The notes under the pieces: model-generated
Seen by the model: the letters and a program-made list of their open reading frames with translations, nothing else
Database searches by the model: none
Told to the model about the DNA's origin: nothing
Translations under genes and position numbers: made by a program
Assembly (NCBI RefSeq): GCF_002845745.1
Contig: NZ_PIUM01000042.1
Span: 1-50,850, forward strand
DNA: 50,850 nt
Direction: 5' to 3'
Source of the DNA: Telmatospirillum siberiense
Lineage (GTDB): Bacteria > Pseudomonadota > Alphaproteobacteria > Rhodospirillales > Magnetospirillaceae
Shown here: piece by piece, positions 1-19,633 of the stretch
Layout: the number at the start of each line of letters is the position of its first letter
Numbering within the stretch: position 1 is the first letter of the stretch

Positions 1-129
1 GTGCGGGGGGGCGGGGGCGGCTCATTCCTTAACCTCATCGTGAGTGGAGCAACTGGGGACCTAATACACCCGTTCCTTACCTAAGCACTGTCCGGGATGT
101 AAACCTGTCTTTTAACTTCTCTTTTGCGG

Positions 130-158
130 TTGACAATAGCATCCAAATCCTCTTAGTT
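130..158 (+). promoter_or_regulatory. Putative sigma70 promoter of the tRNA-tuf-sec-nus cluster
   Basis: A perfect TTGACA -35 hexamer lies at 130-135. At 16-17 bp spacing the -10 is weak (CTTAGT 152-157 or TTAGTT 153-158). It sits about 38 bp upstream of the tRNA-Tyr 5' end, as expected for a stable-RNA promoter. The -35 is clear and the -10 is uncertain. No gene or other signal was recognised in 1-129. Confidence 0.5.
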
Positions 159-195
159 CCGTCTTCCCGTCGCACCGGCTAGCCGAGGCGGCAGT

Positions 196-281
196 GGAGG
201 GGTGGCCGAGCGGTCAATGGCAGCAGACTGTAAATCTGCCGACGAATGTCTACGTTGGTTCAAATCCAACCCCCTCCACCA
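196..281 (+). tRNA. tRNA-Tyr (anticodon GTA)
   Basis: An 86-nt class II tRNA with a long variable arm. The 7-bp acceptor stem pairs GGAGGGG (196-202) with CCCCTCC (271-277). The discriminator A278 is followed by an encoded CCA (279-281). The anticodon stem GCAGA/TCTGC encloses the loop CTGTAAA with anticodon GTA at 230-232. The T arm is GTTGG-TTCAAAT-CCAAC. It is the first gene of a tRNA-tuf cluster, a linkage also known from enterobacteria. Confidence 0.97.
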
Positions 282-323
282 TACTTCTCTTGTCGAGCCA
301 TTTGGTGCGGCAAGCCGAATTCG

Positions 324-397
324 GCGGGTGTAGCTCAATGGTAGAGCCCCAGCCTTCCAAGCTGGTTGTGCGGGTTCGATTCCCGTCACCCGCTCCA
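324..397 (+). tRNA. tRNA-Gly (anticodon TCC)
   Basis: A 74-nt tRNA with acceptor stem GCGGGTG (324-330) pairing with CACCCGC (387-393), discriminator T394 and encoded CCA 395-397. The loop CTTCCAA places anticodon TCC at 356-358. It lies 42 nt after tRNA-Tyr and 52 nt before tufA, so all three are probably co-transcribed and separated by tRNA processing. Confidence 0.97.
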
Positions 398-449
398 TCG
401 ACGAGTTTTTTTGTATTTGGCCGTATAGAAACCGAGACGGATTTGACAA

Positions 450-1640
<1,191 letters not shown>

Positions 1641-1738
1641 GTATATAACGCGTGGCTCGCCATGCCGAGAGGTGTGGCGTCGCCATCGAGATCCATCCCC
1701 GCCGTCGTTCCCAATCGGAGCGGCGGCGCCTTGGGTCT

Positions 1739-1814
1739 AGGAGTGTAGCTCAACTGGTAGAGCACCGGTCTCCAAAACCGGGGGTTGGGGGTTCGAGCCC
1801 CTCCACTCCTGCCA
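1739..1814 (+). tRNA. tRNA-Trp (anticodon CCA)
   Basis: A 76-nt tRNA. The acceptor stem AGGAGTG (1739-1745) pairs with CACTCCT (1804-1810), followed by discriminator G1811 and encoded CCA 1812-1814. The anticodon stem CCGGT/ACCGG encloses the loop CTCCAAA, with anticodon CCA at 1772-1774. It sits between tufA and secE. A 10-bp stem (1700-1709 with 1719-1728, two G-U pairs) just upstream may help separate the tuf mRNA from the tRNA. Confidence 0.97.
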
Positions 1815-1868
1815 CTCTTGGTCGGGTCCGGCGATGAAACGACGAGCCGTGCAGGTAAACGAGTAGTT

Positions 1869-2066
1869 ATGGCAAAGATCAATCCAGGCCTGTTTCTCCG
1901 CCAAGTACGGCAGGAAGTTGTCAAGGTTACGTGGCCGTCACGCAAGGAAACCACCATTTCCACCGGAATGGTTTTCCTCATGGTGGTCCTTGCCTCTGTG
2001 TTTTTTCTGCTCGTTGATCAATTCTTCGCCTATGCCGTCAAATTGATTTTTGGGCTGGGAGCCTGA
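1869..2066 (+). CDS. secE: Preprotein translocase subunit SecE
   Basis: A 65-aa short-type SecE that clamps SecY in the inner-membrane SecYEG channel. The N-terminal amphipathic part carries the conserved [11 protein letters not shown] motif (residues 18-28). One membrane segment follows at about residues 33-60. The start chosen is the ATG at 1869. The same frame is open further upstream, but that stretch overlaps tRNA-Trp and has no SecE character. nusG begins 3 nt after the stop, the usual secE-nusG pair. Confidence 0.96.
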   Translation: MAKINPGLFLRQVRQEVVKVTWPSRKETTISTGMVFLMVVLASVFFLLVDQFFAYAVKLIFGLGA

Positions 2067-2068
2067 CC

Positions 2069-2599
2069 ATGGCCCATCGCTGGTATGTGATTCACGTTTA
2101 TTCGGGATTCGAGAAAAAGGTTGCTCAGTCGATCCGTGAGCAAGCCGACCAGAAAGGTTTGGCCGAGCGTTTCGACCAGATCCTGGTGCCGGTCGAGGAA
2201 GTCGTCGAGGTTCGTCGCGGCGCCAAGGTCAATACCGAGAGGAAGTTCTTCCCCGGTTATGTCCTGGTGAAGATGGACCTGAACGACGAATCCTGGCATC
2301 TGGTCAAGGATACGCCGAAGGTTACCGGTTTCCTGGGGGGCAAAGGCCGTCCATCGCCGATTACCGACGCCGAAGCCGAGCGCATCATGAAGCAGGTGCA
2401 GGAAGGTATCGAGCGTCCGAAGCCTTCGATCACCTTCGAGGTGGGCGAGCAGGTCCGGGTTTCCGACGGGCCCTTCACCTCCTTCAACGGTTTGGTCGAG
2501 GAAGTCGACGAGGAGAAGGCCCGCCTCAAGGTGGCCGTGTCGATTTTCGGCCGTTCGACGCCGGTCGAACTGGAATATTCGCAAGTCGAGAAGCTTTAG
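2069..2599 (+). CDS. nusG: Transcription termination/antitermination protein NusG
   Basis: 176 aa. NusG binds the beta' clamp of RNA polymerase, suppresses pausing, and links transcription to Rho and to the ribosome. The N-terminal NGN domain occupies about residues 4-115 (start [20 protein letters not shown]). The C-terminal KOW domain at about 122-160 includes [11 protein letters not shown] and FNGLVEEV. The length matches the family. It is probably translated with secE. A 149-bp gap follows, with short inverted repeats but no clear promoter, before rplK. Confidence 0.97.
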   Translation: MAHRWYVIHVYSGFEKKVAQSIREQADQKGLAERFDQILVPVEEVVEVRRGAKVNTERKFFPGYVLVKMDLNDESWHLVKDTPKVTGFLGGKGRPSPITDAEAERIMKQVQEGIERPKPSITFEVGEQVRVSDGPFTSFNGLVEEVDEEKARLKVAVSIFGRSTPVELEYSQVEKL

Positions 2600-2748
2600 C
2601 GTTTTTTCCGTCCCACCCTGTTTCCTAGAAAGAAGCAGAGTGGGTGGATAATTGCCACCGACGCACACCGGGGTGTGGGTGGTCAATAGGGGCGGGAGGC
2701 CAGCCATGGCCGGACCGCCCACCCGGCTGATATGAACCGAGGTATGAA

Positions 2749-3177
2749 ATGGCAAAGAAAATCGTCGGCTTTATTAAGCTGCAAGTTCCGGCCGGCAAGG
2801 CCAATCCTTCGCCGCCGATCGGTCCCGCGCTCGGTCAGCGCGGTCTGAATATTATGGAATTCTGCAAGGCGTTCAACGCGCAGACTCAAGGTCTCGAGCC
2901 CGGCATGCCCATTCCGGTGGTGATCACCGCCTATGCCGACCGCACCTTCTCCTTCATCACCAAGACGCCCCCGGTGTCCTACTTCCTCAAGAAGGCCGCC
3001 AATCTGCAAAAGGGCTCGCAGACCCCCGGCAAGGGAACGGTCGGCAAGGTGACGATGGCGCAGATTCGCGAGATCGCCGAGAAGAAGATGCAGGATTTGA
3101 ACGCCAATGACGTCGAGGCGGCTTCCGCCATGCTCGTCGGCTCCGCCCGTTCCATGGGCCTTCAGGTAGTGGAGTGA
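2749..3177 (+). CDS. rplK: 50S ribosomal protein L11
   Basis: 142 aa. L11 binds the GTPase-associated region of 23S rRNA and is needed for the RelA-dependent stringent response. The start [20 protein letters not shown] and the proline-rich [13 protein letters not shown] motif (about residues 20-32) are typical. The C-terminal RNA-binding domain contains [18 protein letters not shown]. It is the first gene of the rplKAJL-rpoBC series, with rplA starting 4 nt after its stop. Confidence 0.97.
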   Translation: MAKKIVGFIKLQVPAGKANPSPPIGPALGQRGLNIMEFCKAFNAQTQGLEPGMPIPVVITAYADRTFSFITKTPPVSYFLKKAANLQKGSQTPGKGTVGKVTMAQIREIAEKKMQDLNANDVEAASAMLVGSARSMGLQVVE

Positions 3178-3181
3178 GACG

Positions 3182-3874
3182 ATGTCGGTAGGTAAGCGCC
3201 TCAAGTCCGCTTATGCGGGAATCGACCGTGAGAAGTTCTATCCTCTCACCGACGCCGTGAAGCTCATCAAGACCAGCGCCGCGGTCACCAAGTTCGACGA
3301 GACCATCGAGATCGCGCTCAATCTGGGCATCGATCCCCGTCACGCCGACCAGATGGTGCGTGGCGTCGTCGATCTGCCGAACGGCACCGGTAAGACGATC
3401 CGCGTCGCCGTCTTCGCCAAGGGCGCCAAGGCCGACGAGGCCAAGGCCGCCGGAGCCGACCTCGTCGGCGCCGAGGAACTGGCCGAGGAAGTGCAGGGCG
3501 GCAAGATGGACTTCGACCGCTGCATCGCCACTCCGGACATGATGGGTCTGGTCGGTCGGCTGGGTAAGGTGCTGGGCCCCCGTGGCCTGATGCCGAACCC
3601 GAAGCTCGGCACCGTCACCCAGAACGTCGGTGAGGCCGTGAAGGCAGCCAAGGGCGGGCAGGTTCAGTTCCGCGCCGAGAAGGCCGGAATCGTGCATGCC
3701 GGCGTCGGCAAGGCGAGCTTCAGCGAAGAAGCCCTGGTGGCCAACATCAAGGCTTTCGTCGACGCCATCAACAAGGCCCGTCCGGCGGGAGCCAAGGGCA
3801 CCTACCTTGAGAAGGTGTCCGTGAGCTCGACCATGGGCCCGGGCGTCAAGCTCGATATCGGCAGCTTGGCGTAG
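3182..3874 (+). CDS. rplA: 50S ribosomal protein L1
   Basis: 230 aa. L1 forms the mobile L1 stalk at the ribosomal E site, and in many bacteria it represses the L11-L1 mRNA. The conserved block [14 protein letters not shown] lies near residues 130-143, and the C-terminal [10 protein letters not shown] motif is present. It follows rplK with a 4-nt gap, which suggests translational coupling. Whether an L1 binding site exists in the leader upstream of rplK could not be established by eye. Confidence 0.97.
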   Translation: MSVGKRLKSAYAGIDREKFYPLTDAVKLIKTSAAVTKFDETIEIALNLGIDPRHADQMVRGVVDLPNGTGKTIRVAVFAKGAKADEAKAAGADLVGAEELAEEVQGGKMDFDRCIATPDMMGLVGRLGKVLGPRGLMPNPKLGTVTQNVGEAVKAAKGGQVQFRAEKAGIVHAGVGKASFSEEALVANIKAFVDAINKARPAGAKGTYLEKVSVSSTMGPGVKLDIGSLA

Positions 3875-3891
3875 TTCGAGGCTTTGAAATT

Positions 3892-3949
3892 CCCGGTTTC
3901 CGTTTAAAGCGGAGACCGGGTGGCCGCCGGGCTTCGGCCGGGCGGTCAC
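3892..3949 (+). promoter_or_regulatory. Structured leader upstream of rplJ (putative L10 autoregulatory leader)
   Basis: The 313-bp gap between rplA and rplJ holds no gene. It opens with two adjoining strong stem-loops: 3892-3920 (CCCGGT-T-TCCG pairing with CGGA-G-ACCGGG) and 3920-3949 (9-bp stem GTGGCCGCC/GGCGGTCAC capped by a GGC-TTCG-GCC hairpin). Neither is followed by a U-run. In other bacteria the L10-(L7/L12) complex binds a leader at this point to control rplJL translation, so that role is inferred here. The remaining gap (3950-4187) has no other recognised element. Confidence 0.55.
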
Positions 3950-4187
3950 TACCTGTCCGAGACTGCTGGTGCTTGCCGGTTCGCCGGAAGCTTGAAGGGA
4001 AACCGCCCGCATAGACAGAGTCGAACCGTTTCCGAAATCCCGTTTGGGCGATCGGCCACGGCTTGAATTCTGGGACAGGCCAACCGGTGCCGCTTTGGCG
4101 GACGAGGTTCGCCCCGTTCGGCGAAGTGGGACCTAGGCGAAGTTGTCGAGGGGCTTGATGCCTTTCGGCACTTTTACGGAGACCAAC

Positions 4188-4706
4188 GTGGACCGCAAAG
4201 AAAAATCTGAGCTGGTCGCAGCGTTGCACGAGAAGTTCGTCGAGGCCGGTGTGGTCGTCGTCACCCATAACAATGGGTTGACGGTGGCCGAGATCACCGC
4301 GCTGCGTCGGCAAATTCGTGACGCTGGTGCCAGTTTCAAGGTGACTAAGAACCGGCTCACGCGTCTCGCCCTGGCGGGCACGAAGTTTGAAGGCATTGGC
4401 AATCTGTTCACTGGTCCGACGGCGATAGCCTATTCGAAGGATCCGGTGGCGGCGGCCAAGGCCGTTTCGAATTTCGCCAAGGGCAACGATAAGCTCGTCA
4501 TCTTGGGCGGTGCTTTGGGCGACAACGTGCTGAGTGTGGAAGGCGTGCAAGCGCTGGCCACTCTGCCGTCGCTCGATGAACTGCGCGCCAAGTTGCTGGG
4601 CATGATCCAAACCCCCGCTACGCGTATCGCCGGTGTGCTGCAGGCCCCGGGCGGACAAATCGCCCGTGTCATCAGTGCCAAGGCGAAAAAGGACGAGGCT
4701 GCTTGA
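4188..4706 (+). CDS. rplJ: 50S ribosomal protein L10
   Basis: 172 aa. L10 anchors the L7/L12 dimers of the ribosomal stalk. The start chosen is GTG 4188, giving the family-typical start [18 protein letters not shown] at 4178-4181 lies 6 nt upstream of it. An ATG 45 nt upstream in the same frame adds 15 residues that look unlike L10, so it was not used. The C-terminal helix that binds L7/L12 is present ([18 protein letters not shown]). rplL follows after 48 nt. Confidence 0.94.
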   Translation: MDRKEKSELVAALHEKFVEAGVVVVTHNNGLTVAEITALRRQIRDAGASFKVTKNRLTRLALAGTKFEGIGNLFTGPTAIAYSKDPVAAAKAVSNFAKGNDKLVILGGALGDNVLSVEGVQALATLPSLDELRAKLLGMIQTPATRIAGVLQAPGGQIARVISAKAKKDEAA

Positions 4707-4754
4707 AGCCCTCTATACAATCCCGGAAACAAGCCTTATCTGGAGTAAGTTACA

Positions 4755-5132
4755 ATGGCTGATCTTGCCAAATTGGTTGACGACCTTTCCGCTTTGACCG
4801 TTCTCGAAGCGGCCGAGCTTTCGAAGTTGCTTGAAGAGAAGTGGGGTGTCTCCGCCGCCGCTCCGGTCGCCGTCGCGGCCGTTGCCGGTGCCGCCGCTGC
4901 TGCCGCTCCCGCCGAAGAAAAGACCGAGTTTGACGTGATCCTCGCCGATGCCGGCGACAAGAAGATCAACGTCATCAAGGAAGTGCGCGCGATCACCGGT
5001 CTGGGCCTGAAGGAAGCCAAGGACCTGGTCGAGGCCGCTCCGAAGCCGGTCAAGGAAGGCGTCAACAAGGACGAAGCCGAGAAGATCAAGAAGGTTCTTG
5101 AAGAGGCCGGTGCAAAGGTCGAGGTTAAGTAA
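4755..5132 (+). CDS. rplL: 50S ribosomal protein L7/L12
   Basis: 125 aa. This is the stalk protein that recruits translational GTPases. It has an N-terminal dimerisation domain (about residues 1-32), an Ala-rich flexible hinge (about 35-52) and a C-terminal domain. The C-terminal domain carries the conserved [20 protein letters not shown] helix that contacts EF-Tu and EF-G. The length is normal. It lies between rplJ and a 255-bp structured gap before rpoB. Confidence 0.98.
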   Translation: MADLAKLVDDLSALTVLEAAELSKLLEEKWGVSAAAPVAVAAVAGAAAAAAPAEEKTEFDVILADAGDKKINVIKEVRAITGLGLKEAKDLVEAAPKPVKEGVNKDEAEKIKKVLEEAGAKVEVK

Positions 5133-5159
5133 GATCGCTTCACAGCGTCTTCAGACAAA

Positions 5160-5344
5160 GGTCGGGAGGCGGCGGATGCATTTGCTCCGCCGCACCCCGG
5201 CCTTATGTCGCTTGTTCAAAGACTGCGTTTCCGCCTCTTTTCAAGGCGGCCGGACCGGAACCGGTCCGAACGATTGGTTTTGAAATTTATGACATCCCCG
5301 GCGCCCTTGGGCGTTCCGGGGATGGCCCCGCCGAGAGGCGGGGC
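5160..5344 (+). promoter_or_regulatory. Stem-loop cluster between rplL and rpoB
   Basis: Three GC-rich hairpins occupy this gap. The first is 5160-5202 (8-bp inner stem GCGGCGGA/TCCGCCGC plus an outer helix). The second is 5293-5324 (CATCCCCGG/CCGGGGATG). The third is 5325-5344 (GCCCCGCC-GAGA-GGCGGGGC, a perfect 8-bp stem). None has a U-run, so they are not simple terminators. In E. coli this junction carries a partial attenuator and an RNase III site that lower rpoBC relative to rplL. The same role here is inference. Confidence 0.55.
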
Positions 5345-5387
5345 TGATATCACGGGACTCTAACCGACGAGTTTACGAGGAGCGGCA

Positions 5388-13806
<8,419 letters not shown>

Positions 13807-13894
13807 GTCAACACCGGTCGGTGGCTTCGGGATGGGGCGTGCGATCTATCGCCCCGGTCCTGGTGGTTCCAGATCGTCGGTTGAAATACCGGAA

Positions 13895-13923
13895 GGGCTC
13901 CCGTCATCGGCGGGGGCCCTTTT
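13895..13923 (+). terminator. Rho-independent terminator after rpoC
   Basis: A 9-bp stem, GGGCTCCCG (13895-13903) pairing with CGGGGGCCC (13911-13919) with one T-G pair, is followed directly by TTTT (13920-13923). It would end the rplKAJL-rpoBC transcript. Confidence 0.8.
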
Positions 13924-13995
13924 CCGTTCCGCGGGTGGGGTGATCGGGCTAAAATCGAAGGACCCAGGAAAACTGCGCCCCCCGGGTTCTTGGGC

Positions 13996-14094
13996 GAATA
14001 TAAAGTTACTGGAATATCCTTCTATTGGACGTATTAATTCTCCAATTGTGATCATTGCGAAATTTCACTAAAGAATCGCAATGCGATATAGAAT
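13996..14094 (+). promoter_or_regulatory. AT-rich upstream region with dyads before the str operon promoter
   Basis: This stretch is much more AT-rich than its surroundings. It contains an ATTGGA-N11-TCCAAT inverted repeat (14024-14046) and a perfect 13-bp palindrome, ATCGCAATGCGAT (14075-14087), that ends 10 bp before the -35 hexamer. The layout fits an UP-element and/or a regulator site, but no known operator was recognised. The 13807-14305 gap has no gene. Confidence 0.45.
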
Positions 14095-14097
14095 CGC

Positions 14098-14126
14098 TTG
14101 ACGGGTTGCCGAGCCGTCCCTATTAT
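14098..14126 (+). promoter_or_regulatory. Sigma70-type promoter of the str operon (rpsL-rpsG-fusA-tufB)
   Basis: TTGACG (14098-14103) and TATTAT (14121-14126) are separated by exactly 17 bp, with one mismatch to consensus in each hexamer. It lies 172-nt upstream of the rpsL ATG and downstream of the rpoC terminator, so it should drive the next operon. The predicted transcript start is about 14133. Confidence 0.8.
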
Positions 14127-14200
14127 CCGGCCCTCTCGAAGAGCTGGTGGTAGGTGAGCAGCCTAGACGCTGCTTCTTCGAACTCTCGAACCACATTCGA

Positions 14201-14271
14201 AACGCCGGACGGGTCGGCGTTAGACACCCGAAATAAGCCCCGGACGCCTTGGGCTCCGAAGGGTGTTTTTT
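14201..14271 (+). promoter_or_regulatory. Putative transcription attenuator in the str operon leader
   Basis: Within the predicted 5' leader, a 7-bp hairpin (AACGCCG 14201-14207 with CGGCGTT 14215-14221) is followed at once by a second structure. In that structure ACACCC (14224-14229) pairs with GGGTGT (14261-14266), with an inner AGCCC/GGGCT helix (14236-14240, 14251-14255). It ends in a six-T run (14266-14271), the layout of an intrinsic terminator upstream of rpsL. Regulation by this element is inferred. The trigger is unknown. Confidence 0.5.
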
Positions 14272-14305
14272 ATTGTTGCGCCTACCTTGGCAAAGGAAAT
14301 GATGT

Positions 14306-14677
14306 ATGCCGACGATTAACCAGTTGATCCGCAAGCCGCGCGAGCCAGAGGTGGAGCGCAATAAGGTTCCGGCTCTCCAGGCCTGTCCGCAGAAGCGCGG
14401 TGTCTGCACGCGCGTCTATACGACCACTCCGAAGAAGCCGAACTCGGCACTTCGTAAGGTGGCCCGTGTGCGTCTGACCAATGGTTTCGAAGTCACCAGC
14501 TACATCCCCGGTGAAGGCCATAACCTTCAGGAACATTCCGTGGTGATGATCCGCGGCGGCCGCGTCAAGGATCTTCCCGGCGTTCGTTACCACATCATCC
14601 GCGGCACACTGGATACCCAGGGTGTGAAAGACCGTCGTCAACGCCGTTCGAAGTACGGCGCCAAGCGTCCGAAGTAA
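14306..14677 (+). CDS. rpsL: 30S ribosomal protein S12
   Basis: 123 aa. S12 sits at the decoding centre and is the classical streptomycin target. The sequence [13 protein letters not shown] and the [14 protein letters not shown] block are intact. Lys43 and Lys88 (counting Met) are the streptomycin-sensitive residues, so no resistance change is seen. It is the first gene of the str operon. The ATG start gives the family-typical [10 protein letters not shown]. Confidence 0.98.
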   Translation: MPTINQLIRKPREPEVERNKVPALQACPQKRGVCTRVYTTTPKKPNSALRKVARVRLTNGFEVTSYIPGEGHNLQEHSVVMIRGGRVKDLPGVRYHIIRGTLDTQGVKDRRQRRSKYGAKRPK

Positions 14678-14683
14678 GGATAA

Positions 14684-15160
<477 letters not shown>

Positions 15161-15184
15161 TCAGTTCAGATTACGGGAAGCAAA

Positions 15185-17263
15185 ATGGCACGCCAAACCC
15201 CCCTCGATCGTTATCGCAATATCGGCATCATGGCCCACATCGATGCCGGTAAGACGACGACGACCGAGCGGATCCTCTACTACACCGGAAAGTCCTATAA
15301 GATCGGCGAAGTGCACGAAGGCACCGCCACCATGGACTGGATGGAGCAGGAGCAGGAGCGGGGGATCACCATCACTTCGGCCGCGACCACGGCGTTCTGG
15401 CGCGACCACCGCATCAACATCATCGACACGCCCGGCCACGTCGACTTCACCATCGAAGTCGAGCGGTCCTTGCGCGTCCTTGATGGCGCGGTGACGGTGT
15501 TCGACTCGGTGGCCGGCGTCGAGCCGCAGTCCGAGACGGTGTGGCGTCAGGCCGACAAATATGGCGTGCCGCGCATTTGCTTCGTCAATAAGATGGACCG
15601 TATCGGCGCGAATTTTTATCGCTGCGTCGACATGATCAAGGATCGCCTGGGCGCCCGCCCGCTGGTCCTTCATCTGCCGATCGGCGAGGAAGCCGAATAT
15701 GCCGGGCTCGTCGACCTCGTCCGCAATACCGCGGTCATCTGGAAAGACGAAAGCCTGGGCGCCGAATTCGAAGATCGTCCGATCCCGGACGATCTGGTCG
15801 AAAAGGCCGCGCAATATCGTCACGATCTCCTTGAAATGGCCGTCGAGATGGACGACGCCGCCATGGAAGCCTATCTCGACGGCAAGGAGCCTGACGAAGA
15901 GACGCTGAAGCGGTGCATCCGCAAGGGCACCATTGCGATGTCCTTCGTGCCCGTGCTGTGCGGATCGGCCTTCAAGAACAAGGGCGTTCAGCCGCTGCTG
16001 GACGCCGTCGTCGATTATCTGCCGGCGCCGCTCGATATTCCCGCCATCAAGGGTGTCAAGGCCGGCACTGAGATCGAGATCGCCAAGCACGCCACCGACG
16101 ACGAGCCTTTCGCCGGCTTGGCCTTCAAGATCATGAACGACCCCTTCGTGGGTTCGCTGACCTTCGTGCGCATCTATTCGGGCATCGTCGAGGCCGGGAC
16201 CTACATTCAGAACACGGTGAAGGACAAGCGCGAGCGCGTCGGCCGCATGCTGCTGATGCACGCCAACTCCCGTGAGGAAATCAAGGAAGCCCGCGCCGGC
16301 GATATCGTCGCCTTCGCCGGCCTGAAGGACACCACCACGGGCGATACGCTGTGTTCGCCGGATGACTTGGTCATCCTGGAGCGCATGGAGTTCCCCGAGC
16401 CGGTCATCGAAGTCGCCGTCGAGCCGAAAACCAAGGCCGACCAGGAAAAGATGGGCATGGCTCTGGCGCGCTTGGCCGCCGAGGATCCGTCCTTCCGCGT
16501 GACCTCCGATGCCGAGTCGGGCCAGACGGTGATCAAGGGGATGGGCGAGCTTCATCTCGAAATCATCGTCGACCGCATGAAGCGCGAGTTCAAGGTCGAG
16601 GCCAATGTCGGTGCGCCGCAGGTGGCGTATCGCGAGACCATCTCGAAGACCTATGAATGCGACTACACCCATAAGAAGCAGACCGGTGGCTCGGGACAGT
16701 TCGCCCGCGTCAAGATCCGCTTCGAGCCGAACGAGGCCGGGGCCGGCTTCTCCTTCACCAACGCCGTCGTCGGCGGAACGGTACCGAAGGAATATGTCCC
16801 CGGCGTCGAAAAGGGACTGCGGTCGTCGATGGAGAACGGCGTGTTGGCCGGTTTCCCGATGGTCGATTTCAAGGCCACGCTTTATGACGGCGCCTACCAT
16901 GACGTCGACTCCAGCGTGCTCGCCTTCGAAATCGCCGCCCGCGCCGCTTTCCGCGAAGGCATCGCCAAGGCCGGTCCGAAGCTCCTCGAGCCGATGATGA
17001 AGGTCGAGGTGGTGACGCCGGAAGAATACATGGGTGACGTCATCGGCGACCTGAACAGCCGTCGCGGTCAAGTCAACGGCATGGACAGCCGTGGCAACGC
17101 CCGTGTCATCGAGGCGATGGTGCCGCTGGCCAATATGTTCGGCTATGTGAATACCCTGCGCTCGATGAGCCAGGGGCGCGCCCAATACAGCATGCACTTC
17201 GATCACTATTCCGAAGTGCCGGCAAATGTGTCCGAAGAAATCCGCGCCAAGCTGGCCGGCTGA
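15185..17263 (+). CDS. fusA: Elongation factor G
   Basis: 692 aa. This GTPase drives tRNA-mRNA translocation and, with RRF, ribosome recycling. The G1 motif AHIDAGKTT is at residues 17-25, followed by the ERGITI switch region and DTPGHVDF. Domain III-V signatures include GMGELHLEI and the C-terminal [11 protein letters not shown] motif. The length matches bacterial EF-G. It lies 24 nt after rpsG and 31 nt before tufB in a standard str operon. Confidence 0.98.
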   Translation: MARQTPLDRYRNIGIMAHIDAGKTTTTERILYYTGKSYKIGEVHEGTATMDWMEQEQERGITITSAATTAFWRDHRINIIDTPGHVDFTIEVERSLRVLDGAVTVFDSVAGVEPQSETVWRQADKYGVPRICFVNKMDRIGANFYRCVDMIKDRLGARPLVLHLPIGEEAEYAGLVDLVRNTAVIWKDESLGAEFEDRPIPDDLVEKAAQYRHDLLEMAVEMDDAAMEAYLDGKEPDEETLKRCIRKGTIAMSFVPVLCGSAFKNKGVQPLLDAVVDYLPAPLDIPAIKGVKAGTEIEIAKHATDDEPFAGLAFKIMNDPFVGSLTFVRIYSGIVEAGTYIQNTVKDKRERVGRMLLMHANSREEIKEARAGDIVAFAGLKDTTTGDTLCSPDDLVILERMEFPEPVIEVAVEPKTKADQEKMGMALARLAAEDPSFRVTSDAESGQTVIKGMGELHLEIIVDRMKREFKVEANVGAPQVAYRETISKTYECDYTHKKQTGGSGQFARVKIRFEPNEAGAGFSFTNAVVGGTVPKEYVPGVEKGLRSSMENGVLAGFPMVDFKATLYDGAYHDVDSSVLAFEIAARAAFREGIAKAGPKLLEPMMKVEVVTPEEYMGDVIGDLNSRRGQVNGMDSRGNARVIEAMVPLANMFGYVNTLRSMSQGRAQYSMHFDHYSEVPANVSEEIRAKLAG

Positions 17264-17294
17264 CCTCATTGGATTGAAGACGGAGTTTTGACAA

Positions 17295-18485
<1,191 letters not shown>

Positions 18486-18512
18486 TTTCCGCGATTAGTA
18501 ATGGCATAAACC

Positions 18513-18542
18513 CCGGCTCCGCCCGTTGATGGGCGGAGCCGG
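18513..18542 (+). other. Perfect stem-loop between tufB and rpsJ
   Basis: A perfect 12-bp stem, CCGGCTCCGCCC (18513-18524) with GGGCGGAGCCGG (18531-18542), has a 6-nt loop, GTTGAT. No U-run follows, and rpsJ starts 20 nt later. It marks the str/S10 operon boundary. It may be an RNA-processing site or a partial stop, or it could take part in S10-operon control in the way an S10 leader does. Confidence 0.6.
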
Positions 18543-18562
18543 TGGAAGAACTGGACGAGAAA

Positions 18563-18871
18563 ATGGACAGTCAAAACATTCGCATCCGCTTGAAGGCGTT
18601 CGATCATCGCGTGCTGGACCAGTCCACGCGTGAGATCGTCAACACCGCCAAGCGCACGGGTGCGCAGGTGCGTGGGCCGATTCCCCTGCCCACCCAGATC
18701 GAGAAGTTTACCGTGAACCGTTCGCCCCACATCGATAAGAAGTCGCGCGAGCAGTTCGAAATCCGTACGCATAAGCGGCTCCTGGACATCGTCGATCCGA
18801 CGCCCCAGACCGTCGATGCGTTGATGAAGCTGGATCTCGCCGCCGGCGTCGATGTCGAGATTAAGTTGTAA
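18563..18871 (+). CDS. rpsJ: 30S ribosomal protein S10
   Basis: 102 aa. S10 belongs to the 30S head and is also NusE, a partner of NusB/NusG in antitermination. The start chosen is ATG 18563 ([20 protein letters not shown]). An in-frame GTG at 18542 would begin inside the upstream stem-loop and add seven atypical residues. The [17 protein letters not shown] segment and C-terminal GVDVEIKL are family-typical. It is the first gene of the S10 operon. Confidence 0.97.
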   Translation: MDSQNIRIRLKAFDHRVLDQSTREIVNTAKRTGAQVRGPIPLPTQIEKFTVNRSPHIDKKSREQFEIRTHKRLLDIVDPTPQTVDALMKLDLAAGVDVEIKL

Positions 18872-18881
18872 GGAATAGACG

Positions 18882-19628
18882 ATGCGATCCGGTCTCATCG
18901 CCCAGAAGGTCGGCATGACCAGAATCTTCACCGAGGACGGCACCCACGTGCCCGTCACCGTGCTGAAGGTCGACACCGTTAAGGTGGTCTCGACCCGCTC
19001 TGAGGAAAAAGACGGCTATACGGCCGTGCAGTTGGGTTATGGCCTTTCGAAGGTCAAGAACGTGAACAAGGCTCAGCGCGGCCAATTCGCCGTTGCCAAG
19101 GTCGAGCCCTCCAAGAAGGTCGTGGAATTCCGCGTCACTTCCGACGCTCTGCTTGAAGTCGGGACCGAACTTTCGGCCTCCCACTTCGTTGCCGGGCAGT
19201 ATGTCGACGTGACCGGCACCACCATCGGCAAGGGCTTCGCCGGCGGTATGAAGCGGCACAACTTCCGTGGCCTCGAAGCGTCACACGGCGTGTCCGTGTC
19301 GCACCGCTCGCATGGTTCCACCGGTCAGCGCCAGGATCCCGGCAAGGTCTTCAAGGGTAAGAAGATGGCCGGGCACATGGGCGATGTCCAGGTGACCACG
19401 CAGAGCCTCACGGTGGTTTCCACCGACGAGGCCCGCGGCCTGATCCTGGTCAAGGGAGCCATTCCCGGTTCCCAGGGCGGTTGGGTGCTGGTGCGCGATG
19501 CCGTGAAAAAGGCGTTGCCCGCCGGTGTTCCGTTCCCCGCCGGGATCAAGTCGGCAAGCGCCCTGCCTGCCCAACCCGCCACCGAAGCCGCTCCGGCCGC
19601 CGACGGCGCCGAAGCGCAGAAGGATTGA
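18882..19628 (+). CDS. rplC: 50S ribosomal protein L3
   Basis: 248 aa. L3 is a primary 23S rRNA binder near the peptidyl-transferase centre. Conserved parts are [16 protein letters not shown] at the start and the [20 protein letters not shown] loop reaching the catalytic centre. The C-terminus carries an Ala/Pro/Glu-rich extension of about 25 residues (about 224-248) beyond the E. coli-sized protein. Longer L3 tails are known in alphaproteobacteria. Confidence 0.97.
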   Translation: MRSGLIAQKVGMTRIFTEDGTHVPVTVLKVDTVKVVSTRSEEKDGYTAVQLGYGLSKVKNVNKAQRGQFAVAKVEPSKKVVEFRVTSDALLEVGTELSASHFVAGQYVDVTGTTIGKGFAGGMKRHNFRGLEASHGVSVSHRSHGSTGQRQDPGKVFKGKKMAGHMGDVQVTTQSLTVVSTDEARGLILVKGAIPGSQGGWVLVRDAVKKALPAGVPFPAGIKSASALPAQPATEAAPAADGAEAQKD

Positions 19629-19633
19629 GCGCG

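Noticed and set aside
443-448. TTGACA before tufA (and the same at 17288-17293 before tufB) as a promoter
   Set aside because: It lies directly at the start codon in both copies, so any transcript would begin inside the gene. It is part of the shared tuf 5' sequence.
18542-18562. GTG start extending rpsJ by seven residues
   Set aside because: It begins in the last base pair of a perfect stem-loop, and the ATG at 18563 gives the standard S10 N-terminus.
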